Origin: UBA11996 sp964394975
Lineage (GTDB): Bacteria; Chloroflexota; Dehalococcoidia; Lucifugimonadales; UBA826
Assembly: GCA_964394975.1 (NCBI GenBank)
Contig: CAYMZR010000055.1
Span: forward strand, 1-12,728
Length of the DNA stretch: 12,728 bases
Direction: 5' to 3'
Position numbers and translations under genes: made by a program. Position 1 is the stretch's first letter, and each line of letters starts with the position of its first letter. Positions 1 through 6,545 of this stretch are shown one piece after another. A model generated the notes under the pieces. That model did no database searches. It saw nothing but the letters and a program-made list of their open reading frames with translations, and was not told where the DNA came from.

Positions 1-162
1 TGAGTCGTTAGATGGAGGGCACGCAACGATAAGACCATCCGAACCTATTCCTTTGTGCCTGTCGCTGACGTCTTGGGAGATATGCTTCCAGTCAAGGTCA
101 TATTCAAACCCATTGACATAAACGTAGTCGTTTCCTGCGCCGTGCATTTTGGTGAATTTCAT
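1..162 (-). CDS. dapF: Diaminopimelate epimerase, N-terminal part (cut by left edge)
   Basis: DapF interconverts LL- and meso-2,6-diaminopimelate in the cytoplasm, supplying lysine and peptidoglycan precursors. Only the first 54 codons are in the window. Translation starts MKFTKMHGAGNDYVYVN and continues to RHKGIGSDGLI at about residues 35-45. Both blocks are hallmarks of the DapF N-terminal half: Asn11 follows the HGAG turn, and the second block precedes the catalytic-cysteine region, which lies beyond the edge. The ATG is the natural start because the family begins at this Met. Only an A-rich, weak Shine-Dalgarno precedes it. The gene lies 83 bp downstream of miaA on the same strand and could be the last visible member of the tpiA-miaA unit. 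Phe is replaced by Tyr in the usual GNDF block, which is conservative. The identification is firm; whether the gene is intact cannot be seen. Confidence 0.93.
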   Translation of the reverse strand, partial: MKFTKMHGAGNDYVYVNGFEYDLDWKHISQDVSDRHKGIGSDGLIVACPPSNDS

Positions 163-245
163 ATCTTTTTGCTATTTAATTGATTGTTGGATTTAGTGTT
201 GAGAATTCTAACATTGATTCAATTTTACAGGCAGGATGAAGCACT

Positions 246-1154
246 CTAATTGATCAGGTTGGTTATTTGTCTGGATATTTCGAAATTGTCCAGTTCGTGT
301 GAATCGAACCATCCTATTGGACGGGTAATTCTGTTAAACCAGTTGATCTGGGATCTGACAAGTCTGTGAGTCCTTGATCTAATTCTGGTTATACAACAGT
401 CCCATGTTGAATTTCCATTAAGGTACTCTGATATTTCTTTGTAACCAATTCCGCTCATAGCTGGAAGGCCTACATCATAACCTGAGTCCAACAAATTTTG
501 AGTTTCAATAAGCCACCCATTCCTGACCATACTGTCAGTTCTTAGGTCAACTCTTGTGTATAGGTGGTTTCTGGGCATTTGAATACCGAACACATCCATT
601 TCCAATGGCGGTTGGACGGGTCGGTTTGATGAATACCTTTCTTTTTCATCATTACTATATATTTTCTCTAACGCACGTATAACTCTTCGCGGATTGCGCG
701 TATCAATTGTACTGGCCGTTTGAGGATAATTATTGGTTAATTCCGCCACTAAGTCGGAAATTCCAAGGTTTAATAATCTGTTAGTTAAGTGGTTTCGTAT
801 TTTTTGGTTTGGGGGGCCACCATCTAGGCTCCAATTTTCTAATAGAGCACTTAGGTATTGCCCAGTGCCTCCAACCAGTATGGGAATTTTGCTCCTGGAG
901 CGGATATCTGATTCAGTATGAGATACAAGTTTTTTAAATTCAAAAACGCTAAAATTTTCATTGGGATGCCTAAAGTCGAATAAGTGATGCGGAACAGATT
1001 CCATATCTTCTATCGTTGGTTTAGCAGTACCTATAGTCATCCCTTTGTAGATTTGCCGACTGTCGGCGTTGATAATTTCCCCGTCTATGGCCCGAGCAAC
1101 ATTCATGGCTACAAGACTTTTACCAGTACCTGTCGCCCCAAGTATTACTATCAT
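246..1154 (-). CDS. miaA: tRNA dimethylallyltransferase MiaA
   Basis: MiaA transfers a dimethylallyl group from DMAPP to N6 of A37 in tRNAs that read UNN codons, giving i6A. The 302 residues match the usual family length. Visible landmarks are the P-loop GATGTGKS at 6-13, the DSRQIYKGM block at 31-39 with the conserved Asp, Gln and Tyr, GGTGQY at 95-100 (usually GGTGLY), NPRRVIRALE near 154-163, the GIGYKEI motif, and the QINWFNR element near the C terminus that corresponds to the family's Q-x-x-W-F. The ATG overlaps the tpiA stop codon (ATGA), so the gene is probably translationally coupled to tpiA. No clear Shine-Dalgarno is present, which fits coupling. It is one of two tRNA position-37 modification genes on this arm, the other being tsaC. 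Nothing suggests truncation. Confidence 0.97.
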   Translation of the reverse strand: MIVILGATGTGKSLVAMNVARAIDGEIINADSRQIYKGMTIGTAKPTIEDMESVPHHLFDFRHPNENFSVFEFKKLVSHTESDIRSRSKIPILVGGTGQYLSALLENWSLDGGPPNQKIRNHLTNRLLNLGISDLVAELTNNYPQTASTIDTRNPRRVIRALEKIYSNDEKERYSSNRPVQPPLEMDVFGIQMPRNHLYTRVDLRTDSMVRNGWLIETQNLLDSGYDVGLPAMSGIGYKEISEYLNGNSTWDCCITRIRSRTHRLVRSQINWFNRITRPIGWFDSHELDNFEISRQITNLIN

Positions 1155-1897
1155 CGTGCCAGTTCAATATTTGATGCTTTTTCCACAATCGAGAGGAAAC
1201 TATCTGCTGTAAGGCTTGCACCACCAACTAGGACCCCATCTATTCCTTCAAGCGATAGATATGAAGTCGCGTTTTCAGCATCCACACTGCCGCCGTACAG
1301 AACAGGAACATTTATGGTCGGCACAAGGTTAGAGATCACATTATGGATGACTTGAGTTGCCTCTTCTACATTTTTAGGGCTGGCTGGTAATCCAGTACCA
1401 ATCGCGTCGATTGGTTCATATGCGATCAACAGTTCACCGCGGCTAAGAATTTTAGTAGGAATAGCCTCTATCTGATTTCTTATTCTCAGGTATGGGTCAA
1501 TGTTTGATACCTCCCCTTCGGACACACATATAACTGGAATTAACCCCAGATCAGTAGCTACAGTAGCTTTTCTTGCCACTATTTCATCTGTTTCACCCAA
1601 TTTGGAGCGTCTTTCGGAGTGACCGAGTATCACATAGTCACAAAATCGGCTTATATTAGATGCCGCAATAGAGCCAGTAAGGCTACCTGTTTTCTCTAAT
1701 GGACCATCTTGAGCACCAATTTTAATTATGGGGGAAGATTCGAAAATTGAGGCCACTTGCACCAGTGATACATCATCAGGAAATACCACGATTACCATAT
1801 TTTGATATTCTGAAGTAGTATTAGTGGCTATATCGCCAGCTAATTCTGCACTGGATTTTACATCCAATCTGTCTTTCCAATTACCGAATATATACAT
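1151..1897 (-). CDS. tpiA: Triosephosphate isomerase, with atypical loop residues
   Basis: TpiA interconverts dihydroxyacetone phosphate and glyceraldehyde 3-phosphate as a cytoplasmic TIM-barrel dimer or tetramer. The 248 residues match the usual length. Catalytic residues are all present: Asn6 and Lys8 in FGNWK, His93 in ILGHSERR, Glu161 in AYEP, plus the phosphate-gripping YGGSV at 201-205 and VGGASL at 224-229. Three positions are unusual. The flexible-loop hinge, normally EPxWAIGTG, reads EPIDAIGTG, so Asp164 replaces Trp. The dimer-interface TGE motif reads TGS at 74-76, losing the Glu that normally pairs with the Arg after the catalytic His. The CVGE block reads CVSE. The ATG has an AAGGA element about 11 nt upstream. 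The gene is first after a 540-bp gap, so it may have its own promoter, and it overlaps miaA by 4 bp. Confidence 0.95.
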   Translation of the reverse strand: MYIFGNWKDRLDVKSSAELAGDIATNTTSEYQNMVIVVFPDDVSLVQVASIFESSPIIKIGAQDGPLEKTGSLTGSIAASNISRFCDYVILGHSERRSKLGETDEIVARKATVATDLGLIPVICVSEGEVSNIDPYLRIRNQIEAIPTKILSRGELLIAYEPIDAIGTGLPASPKNVEEATQVIHNVISNLVPTINVPVLYGGSVDAENATSYLSLEGIDGVLVGGASLTADSFLSIVEKASNIELAR

Positions 1898-1922
1898 ATA
1901 TATTGATATCCTTCACTACTTT

Positions 1923-1944
1923 AAGGTGGTTGTTCAAGGTGGTT
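1923..1944 (-). repeat. Tandem 9-mer in the tpiA leader
   Basis: Two exact copies of AAGGTGGTT (plus strand; AACCACCTT on the tpiA strand) lie at 1923-1931 and 1936-1944, a 13-bp period, starting about 25 bp upstream of the tpiA ATG. On the mRNA strand the CCTT ends of the copies could pair with the AAGGA that precedes the ATG, or the pair could be an operator. Only the repeat itself is seen; its role is inferred. Confidence 0.5.
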
Positions 1945-2339
1945 AAGGTATTAAATTAGTATCCTACTAAATAATAGAATAAAAGACATTGTTTACCTAT
2001 TGATATATGGAAATAAAACTACGAAATACAGTCCTAGGGCATGCATTTTTGATATAAAGTGATAATCAGTATTATGGCTATAAATTAGTGTTTAGTTTGG
2101 GTAAATATATTCTTAAATTCATTCGAATTTTATTCAGTGCTAGGTCTATTTAGTTAGTGGGGAATTGGTACTGAATGAGTGGTATCAAGGTCCTGGTAAA
2201 TCAGCGCCAAATGGAATAATGTCCAAAAACCATCTGTTTGAGGCAATTATTTGGAGAATTCTCGCGGTAGGTCAGAATTGTTGGTAGGGTTTTACATGGA
2301 AATAATGGATGATCGTAATAGAATTCTATAAAAATCCAC

Positions 2340-2379
2340 ACCTTAATCTAACAAGGAGAAATTTTTGTTTAGTTAAGGT
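2340..2379 (-). terminator. Imperfect hairpin downstream of apgM, possible terminator
   Basis: The arms accttaatctaacaa (2340-2354) and ttgtttagttaaggt (2365-2379) pair over 7 bp at the base, then 3 and 4 bp separated by single-base bulges, with a 10-nt loop. On the apgM strand the hairpin starts about 59 nt after the stop codon and is followed within a few bases by a short ATTTTTA run. The stem is AT-rich and the T-run is offset, so this is a weak candidate for an intrinsic terminator. An mRNA 3'-end stabilising hairpin is an alternative. Confidence 0.3.
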
Positions 2380-2437
2380 TATTTACGATGATTGTACACC
2401 ATATTTAAAGGAATTTAGAGGCTTAAAATAAGGAGAA

Positions 2438-3649
2438 TCAGGGACCAAACTTGTTCAGCTTATCAGCGTGAGATAAAACTAACAGCATTAGTTCTTCGGC
2501 CCTAATACCTCCGATGGAACCGTCTTGGCAACTATTTTCCGTAAATTTAGCTCCAACTCTTCCCTGGGACAAATTTGAGCTTATTAAGAAGGGAACGGGA
2601 TGCCAACTATGTGAAGCAATGTATGACGGGGTTGAATGGTCACCACAAACAACGAGAACATCCGGCTCTAGTTTCAGTACTCTTTCAAGTTGTGAGTCGA
2701 ATTCCTCAAGCATGGCAACCTTTTGGGGGAAGTTTCCGTCCTCCCCTGCACTATCAGCAGGTTTGTAATGCAGGAAGAAATAGTCGTAATTCTTAGAGTA
2801 ATTGGCCTCTAATGTTTTTATCTCATCTTCAAAAGTTTGTTTCGATTTCAAGACGTCCATACCCAAGAGACCGGCAACTCCTCTGTACATAGGGTAGGCA
2901 GCGATGGCTGCTGGGTTTAGAGCATATGAGGCGCCAAAATGCGGTAATTCGGGAATATTAGAGAAACCTCGAAGCAAAATACCGTTAGCGCTTCCATTAT
3001 GTTCTCGTAGAATTTCGGCGCTTCTTTGAGTGAAAAGGTTAACTGCCAGTGCGGTTCCTGTGCCGCGTTCAGAAGTTGGGTTAGAAATCATAGGGGTGAC
3101 CCCTGTAATTTGAGGATCCGTTTCTGACACATCCGGAGAAGACGTTTCTCCCTTGAAGACTAATACAAACCTATAATCCATTACGGGATGTATTTCAATT
3201 CCAAAACCTGGAATCTCGATTTGCTTAAGTAATTCAACCAATTCGACACATTCTTCAGTCGTTATTCTGCCTGCACGTCTGTCTATAATCTTTCCATCCT
3301 TCCCTAAAAGACAAAAGTTTCCTCTAGCTGCAACATCACCTTTTCCGATTGGGGCGCCTATACCTAGGCCTTCCAAAACTCCCCTACCCAATAGGTACTT
3401 AATGGGGTTATATCCAAATAAAGCCATGTGTCCTGGGCCACTCCCAGGTGTTATTCCTGGAAGTACAGGAGTACTGACGCCACAGGAACTTACAGAGGCA
3501 AGTTTGTCTAAGTTGGGAAGTTTGGCAGCTTCTAATTCAGACTGACCTGTTGACGGGTCTGTCATTCCACCTAAACCGTCGACAACTATCATCACGATTT
3601 TAGAGTCCGTTTGTTTTCGGATACTAGATAAATACTGAAAATCTATCAT
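2438..3649 (-). CDS. apgM: Cofactor-independent phosphoglycerate mutase, archaeal type (ApgM)
   Basis: This enzyme interconverts 3- and 2-phosphoglycerate through a phosphoserine intermediate and needs two divalent metals. It belongs to the alkaline-phosphatase superfamily and is unrelated to GpmA. The 403 residues match the ApgM length, well short of the roughly 510 of GpmI. Visible are Asp24 in IVVDGLGG (metal), the nucleophile Ser70 with His74 in TPGSGPGHMALFGY, the PADSAGEDGN block with Asp299 and Asp304, CGDHST with Asp337-His338, and HSWHPVP with His347 and His350, all superfamily metal ligands or neighbours. The ATG is 6 bp after the pgk stop, and its GAAGG ribosome-binding site lies inside the pgk 3' end. 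With pgk next door it forms a step-to-step pair in lower glycolysis. The gene looks complete and active. Confidence 0.95.
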   Translation of the reverse strand: MIDFQYLSSIRKQTDSKIVMIVVDGLGGMTDPSTGQSELEAAKLPNLDKLASVSSCGVSTPVLPGITPGSGPGHMALFGYNPIKYLLGRGVLEGLGIGAPIGKGDVAARGNFCLLGKDGKIIDRRAGRITTEECVELVELLKQIEIPGFGIEIHPVMDYRFVLVFKGETSSPDVSETDPQITGVTPMISNPTSERGTGTALAVNLFTQRSAEILREHNGSANGILLRGFSNIPELPHFGASYALNPAAIAAYPMYRGVAGLLGMDVLKSKQTFEDEIKTLEANYSKNYDYFFLHYKPADSAGEDGNFPQKVAMLEEFDSQLERVLKLEPDVLVVCGDHSTPSYIASHSWHPVPFLISSNLSQGRVGAKFTENSCQDGSIGGIRAEELMLLVLSHADKLNKFGP

Positions 3650-3655
3650 AATTTT

Positions 3656-4855
3656 TTAGCCTTCTGTCGTCTCGTATAGGGAAGCGACTCCAGGGAGCTC
3701 TCTACCTTCCAACATTTCAAGAGAAGCGCCTCCTCCCGTAGATACATGTGTCATTTTGGCCTCAAAACCAAAGAAATTGACCGCATCCACAGTTGAACCT
3801 CCTCCAATTATCGATAACATATCTCCGTTTGCCAATGCCTTTGCTACCATATGGGTGCCGTCGCTAGAATTTTCCCATTCATAGACTCCCATGGGGCCGT
3901 TCCACAAAACCGTTTGACTGTCACCTATGATTGATGCGTACTGATTAGCAGTATTTGGCCCAATATCGACAATAATGTCGTCATCTTCCAGATTTTCAAC
4001 CGATTTGGTAGAGAATTCAGAGGCCCGTTCAAAAGTTTTAACGACGACCACGTCGGTAGGTAAAACCAGTTTTGCACCTGCAGAGGCACTTTGATCCAAA
4101 AGTATTTGGGCGTTACCAACAAAATCAGTTTCTATGGCAGAATTTCCTACATTTTTATTTTCGGCTACCAGAAAAGTAGCTGCCATTCCTCCCCCTATGC
4201 AAATGTTGTTTGCTAATCTCGTCAACCTATCGACAACTTTCACTTTGTCGGAAACCTTGGCTCCTCCCAAAACTGCTGTAAAAGGTAATTTAGGGTTTTC
4301 TAGGGTGCTTTCCAGGTAATTAATTTCTTTTTCTAGGAGCAACCCAGCATATGAGGGTAGAAATTTGGTTATGCCTGACGTTGAGGCATGTGCTCGGTGA
4401 GCAGCTCCAAAAGCATCGTTGACGAAAACTTCTGCTAATTGAGCTAACTGAATTGCAAATGCCTTATTGTTGTCCTCTTCTTCCTTATGAAACCTCAGGT
4501 TTTCTAGGAGTAGTATTTCACCTTTATCTAGGTTTGAAACAATTCTAGTAGTTTCTTGGGAGACACAATCCTCAGCAAACTGTATCTCATGATTCAATAT
4601 CTGCTCCAATCTTTTTGCTACTGGCTTTAACGATAATTCCGGTATTTTTTCCCCTTTCGGTCTTCCTAGATGAGAGCAAAGGATTACTGAACAATCTTTC
4701 TCCAATAGGCGTTTTAAGGTCGGTATGGAAGCTTTGATGCGCGTGTCATCAGATATTATGTCTGTTCCTTCCTGTAATGGGACGTTGTAGTCGACTCTCA
4801 CTAAAACCTTAAGGCCCGAAATATCTACATCCATAATGCTTAGCTTGGAACCCAT
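3656..4855 (-). CDS. pgk: Phosphoglycerate kinase
   Basis: Pgk converts 1,3-bisphosphoglycerate and ADP to 3-phosphoglycerate and ATP in the cytoplasm. The 399 residues match the usual length for both lobes. The N-terminal substrate lobe shows RVDYNVP (20-26), SHLGRPKG (61-68), LLENLRFH (116-123) and RAHAST (154-159). The C-terminal nucleotide lobe shows GGAKVSDK (197-204), NGPMGVYE (319-326), IGGGSTVDAV (350-359) and STGGGAS (372-378). The product feeds directly into ApgM, encoded 6 bp downstream. A GAGGAA Shine-Dalgarno spans the end of the upstream gene, about 10 nt before the ATG, which supports this start. A later Met8 is possible but lacks that signal. No oddities were seen. Confidence 0.97.
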   Translation of the reverse strand: MGSKLSIMDVDISGLKVLVRVDYNVPLQEGTDIISDDTRIKASIPTLKRLLEKDCSVILCSHLGRPKGEKIPELSLKPVAKRLEQILNHEIQFAEDCVSQETTRIVSNLDKGEILLLENLRFHKEEEDNNKAFAIQLAQLAEVFVNDAFGAAHRAHASTSGITKFLPSYAGLLLEKEINYLESTLENPKLPFTAVLGGAKVSDKVKVVDRLTRLANNICIGGGMAATFLVAENKNVGNSAIETDFVGNAQILLDQSASAGAKLVLPTDVVVVKTFERASEFSTKSVENLEDDDIIVDIGPNTANQYASIIGDSQTVLWNGPMGVYEWENSSDGTHMVAKALANGDMLSIIGGGSTVDAVNFFGFEAKMTHVSTGGGASLEMLEGRELPGVASLYETTEG

Positions 4856-4860
4856 TTTTT

Positions 4861-5847
4861 TTATTCCTCGAGAATCGTTTCTAGAGAGTCGACCAAATGC
4901 TCTGAACGGTCATCTGGTAAATTTTCCCGCAAGATAGAAAAAGCCATATCTTTTGCCTTGATATACTGTTCCATTGCTAGTTTTCTTCCTTCTAAATCAT
5001 CAAGTACTTCAAGGACTGAATCTAAATCAGAATCTTCAAGAACTCGTTTGAAATAAACATCACCCAATTTTCTCTTTTGAGAAGGGGTGGCCTTTTCAAG
5101 TACGGCAACTACAGGAAATAGTTTCTTCTTGTTCAGAAAATCTATTTTTTGAGCTGATTCAGGACCCCAAATCTGGGAGATGTCTAATTTTATTTGCCTT
5201 GCCTGACCGATGAAGTGACCAGATCCAAATATATTTCCACAAACTTTCTCATCAAGGTTGGATAATTTTGCTGCTATTGAGAGCGTAGTTCCATATAATG
5301 AGCCAGTTTTTTGCCCGGCCATTTCAAGATATGCCTCCACTGTGGTGTCTATTCTTTCTTGCATTTCCAGATCCCTATACCGGCCTTCAAACGTTACTAG
5401 GGCCCCTTGATCCAAAAAGGAGACAGCTCCATGAGCTGTGTGGTCTGAAAAATGATTTCTATCAATGTTTAAAATGGATAATCTAGCTATCGAATGCATA
5501 CCATCTCCAGCATTAATGGCTTGAGCGGGTCCCCATACCCACCATAGAGAATCTTGCCCATTTCGCGTAGGGTTTCCAGACTGTACATCGTCGTGAATTT
5601 CGCAAAAGGCGTTCAGCATCTCAATTGACATAGCTGCAGGCAAAGTCAGTGAAGGATTTCCCCCTAAAGCCTTTACAGTGGTTTGTAGCAAGATACCGAG
5701 GTTTCTTTTGGGAATGGTAAGACTAGGGTCTAGTCCGTGTATTCCCAGATGGTAAGAAAGCATGTCATAGAGGGGCAAAGATTTAGAATCAAGATAATCT
5801 TTCATCAGGCGATCAATTTCAACCTGTATTTGATCTCTTGTTTCCAT
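4861..5847 (-). CDS. Polyprenyl synthase homologue with degenerate aspartate-rich motifs
   Basis: The 328-residue protein has the layout of all-trans polyprenyl diphosphate synthases: EIHDDVQSGNPTRNG at 83-97, WGPAQAINAGDGMHSIA near 105-121, KTGSLYG at 180-186, and a second-motif region GQARQIKLDISQIWG at 214-228. Family members condense IPP with allylic diphosphates using two DDxxD motifs that bind three magnesium ions. Here the first motif is DDVQS and its following Arg pair is RN. The second motif is LDISQ, keeping only one Asp of three. The upstream GKRxRP-like block reads PKRNLG. The Lys180-Thr181 pair remains. It may therefore be a weak enzyme, a non-catalytic partner subunit, or a regulator. 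Position in an operon with tsaC, pgk and apgM gives no direct clue. The fold assignment is firm; catalysis is doubtful. I give no symbol for that reason. Confidence 0.88.
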   Translation of the reverse strand: METRDQIQVEIDRLMKDYLDSKSLPLYDMLSYHLGIHGLDPSLTIPKRNLGILLQTTVKALGGNPSLTLPAAMSIEMLNAFCEIHDDVQSGNPTRNGQDSLWWVWGPAQAINAGDGMHSIARLSILNIDRNHFSDHTAHGAVSFLDQGALVTFEGRYRDLEMQERIDTTVEAYLEMAGQKTGSLYGTTLSIAAKLSNLDEKVCGNIFGSGHFIGQARQIKLDISQIWGPESAQKIDFLNKKKLFPVVAVLEKATPSQKRKLGDVYFKRVLEDSDLDSVLEVLDDLEGRKLAMEQYIKAKDMAFSILRENLPDDRSEHLVDSLETILEE

Positions 5848-5849
5848 AG

Positions 5850-5861
5850 GAGGTTAACCTC
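5850..5861. promoter_or_regulatory. Palindrome at the tsaC/prenyl-synthase junction
   Basis: GAGGTTAACCTC is a perfect 12-bp palindrome that includes the tsaC stop codon and the GAGG most likely to act as Shine-Dalgarno for the prenyl-synthase homologue (ATG at 5847, 10 nt further on). Intramolecular pairing of its short arms would be weak because there is almost no loop. It could partly mask the ribosome site until ribosomes finishing tsaC open it. The sequence is seen; the role is inferred. Confidence 0.35.
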
Positions 5862-6543
5862 TTTCTTTATCTACCAGTTTTTTTATTTGGGTCATAGGTA
5901 TGACCCCTTCTCTTATTAGTCTAACCTCATTGTCCTCAAAATGGATTATTGTGGAGGGTTGTGAGGAAGGTGACGGTCCATCGTCGATAATCAGATCTAA
6001 AGAAGAGTCTTTAAATTGGCATAAAGCTTCCTCAGCAGTTGTGACGACATTTTTACCGCTAATGTTTGCGCTGGTCCCAGTAAGCGGTTTTCCAGTTGCT
6101 TTGCATAAACTTATTGGTATTCCATGATTAGGAATGCGGAACCCTGCAGTAGTGAGGCCCCCAGTAGCAATATCTGGCAAAAGATCTGATTTATCTAAAA
6201 CCATAGTTAGTGGGCCTGGCCAGTAATTAGAGGCTAAAACTTCTGCAATAGGAGGTATAAACTCTGACAATTCATTTAAGGATCCAATTTGATCTATAAA
6301 AATTGGAAGTGCCTCCGTAGGCGATCTTCGTTTTACTTCAAAAACTTTTCGAACAGATTCTGCATATGTTGCTATTGCAGCAATCCCGTATACCGTGTCG
6401 GTGGGGATGCAGACAACGCCGCCTTCCAATAGTATATTAGCAGCATGCTCCAAAGATTCTTTATTTGCGGGTAATACTGTGGTTATGGCTGGACACCTGT
6501 GAGCTGACTTTGGGCGAGTATAACATAGGCCTTTAGGACACAA
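5854..6543 (-). CDS. tsaC: Threonylcarbamoyl-AMP synthase (TsaC/YrdC/Sua5 family); start uncertain
   Basis: The enzyme makes threonylcarbamoyl-AMP from threonine, bicarbonate and ATP, the first step of t6A37 on tRNAs reading ANN codons. Motifs in the 229-codon frame are PTDTVYG (47-53), KRR (71-73), WPGPLT (108-113), GFRIPNH (134-140), GTSANISG (156-163) and a C-terminal STIIHF. There is no YwlC/Sua5-type extra C-terminal domain. The outer limits given here use a TTG at 6543, which directly follows a stop codon, lacks a ribosome-binding site and sits 2 bp from the divergent guaA start. Family homology begins only near residue 21. There is no in-frame ATG or GTG before homology. An ATA at 6486 preceded by AGGTG at 7 nt would give a 210-residue protein of normal size. 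The function is sure; the 5' boundary is not. Confidence 0.92.
   Translation of the reverse strand: MCPKGLCYTRPKSAHRCPAITTVLPANKESLEHAANILLEGGVVCIPTDTVYGIAAIATYAESVRKVFEVKRRSPTEALPIFIDQIGSLNELSEFIPPIAEVLASNYWPGPLTMVLDKSDLLPDIATGGLTTAGFRIPNHGIPISLCKATGKPLTGTSANISGKNVVTTAEEALCQFKDSSLDLIIDDGPSPSSQPSTIIHFEDNEVRLIREGVIPMTQIKKLVDKERG
6517..6525. promoter_or_regulatory. Overlapping divergent -10 elements for tsaC and guaA
   Basis: On the minus strand the bases read TGTTATACT, an extended -10 (TGnTATAAT-like) with TATACT at 6522-6517. On the plus strand TATAAC at 6519-6524 lies about 22 nt before the guaA ATG. The two would share core bases and compete for RNA polymerase. No good TTGACA-like -35 is seen in either direction; an extended -10 can work without one. 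Minus-strand transcription would begin near 6510, downstream of the TTG at 6543, which argues against that TTG as the tsaC start. Confidence 0.4.
6535..6538 (+). promoter_or_regulatory. guaA: Shine-Dalgarno AGGA deciding the guaA start
   Basis: AGGA is placed 7 nt before the ATG at 6546. No comparable site precedes the internal ATG at 6669, where family homology begins, so this element favours the longer GuaA with a 41-residue extension. Confidence 0.55.
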
Positions 6544-6545
6544 TT

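Larger units (their letters stand above)
1898..2437. other. 540-bp gap between apgM and tpiA without a recognisable gene
   Basis: This AT-rich spacer separates two co-directional minus-strand units. All frames are broken by frequent stops; the longest run I noticed is a 30-codon stretch at 2154-2246 on the minus strand with no ribosome-binding site. Structural items are a tandem 9-mer just upstream of tpiA, two perfect palindromes, GAGAATTCTC at 2254-2263 and ATAGAATTCTAT at 2318-2329, and a longer imperfect hairpin at 2340-2379. I could not place a convincing promoter, tRNA or known riboswitch. Given its position, it could carry the end of the apgM transcript and a long 5' leader for tpiA, but that is inference. 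Confidence 0.7.

Noticed and set aside
984..1355. 123-codon plus-strand frame opposite miaA and tpiA
   Set aside because: It is the antisense shadow of two confidently identified genes, spans their junction, and has no recognisable domain.
2154..2246. 30-codon minus-strand frame between apgM and tpiA (TTG start, ends before 2154)
   Set aside because: Too short, no ribosome-binding site, TTG start, and no domain I can name. The peptide looks vaguely like recurring spurious ORFs, but I cannot support that here.
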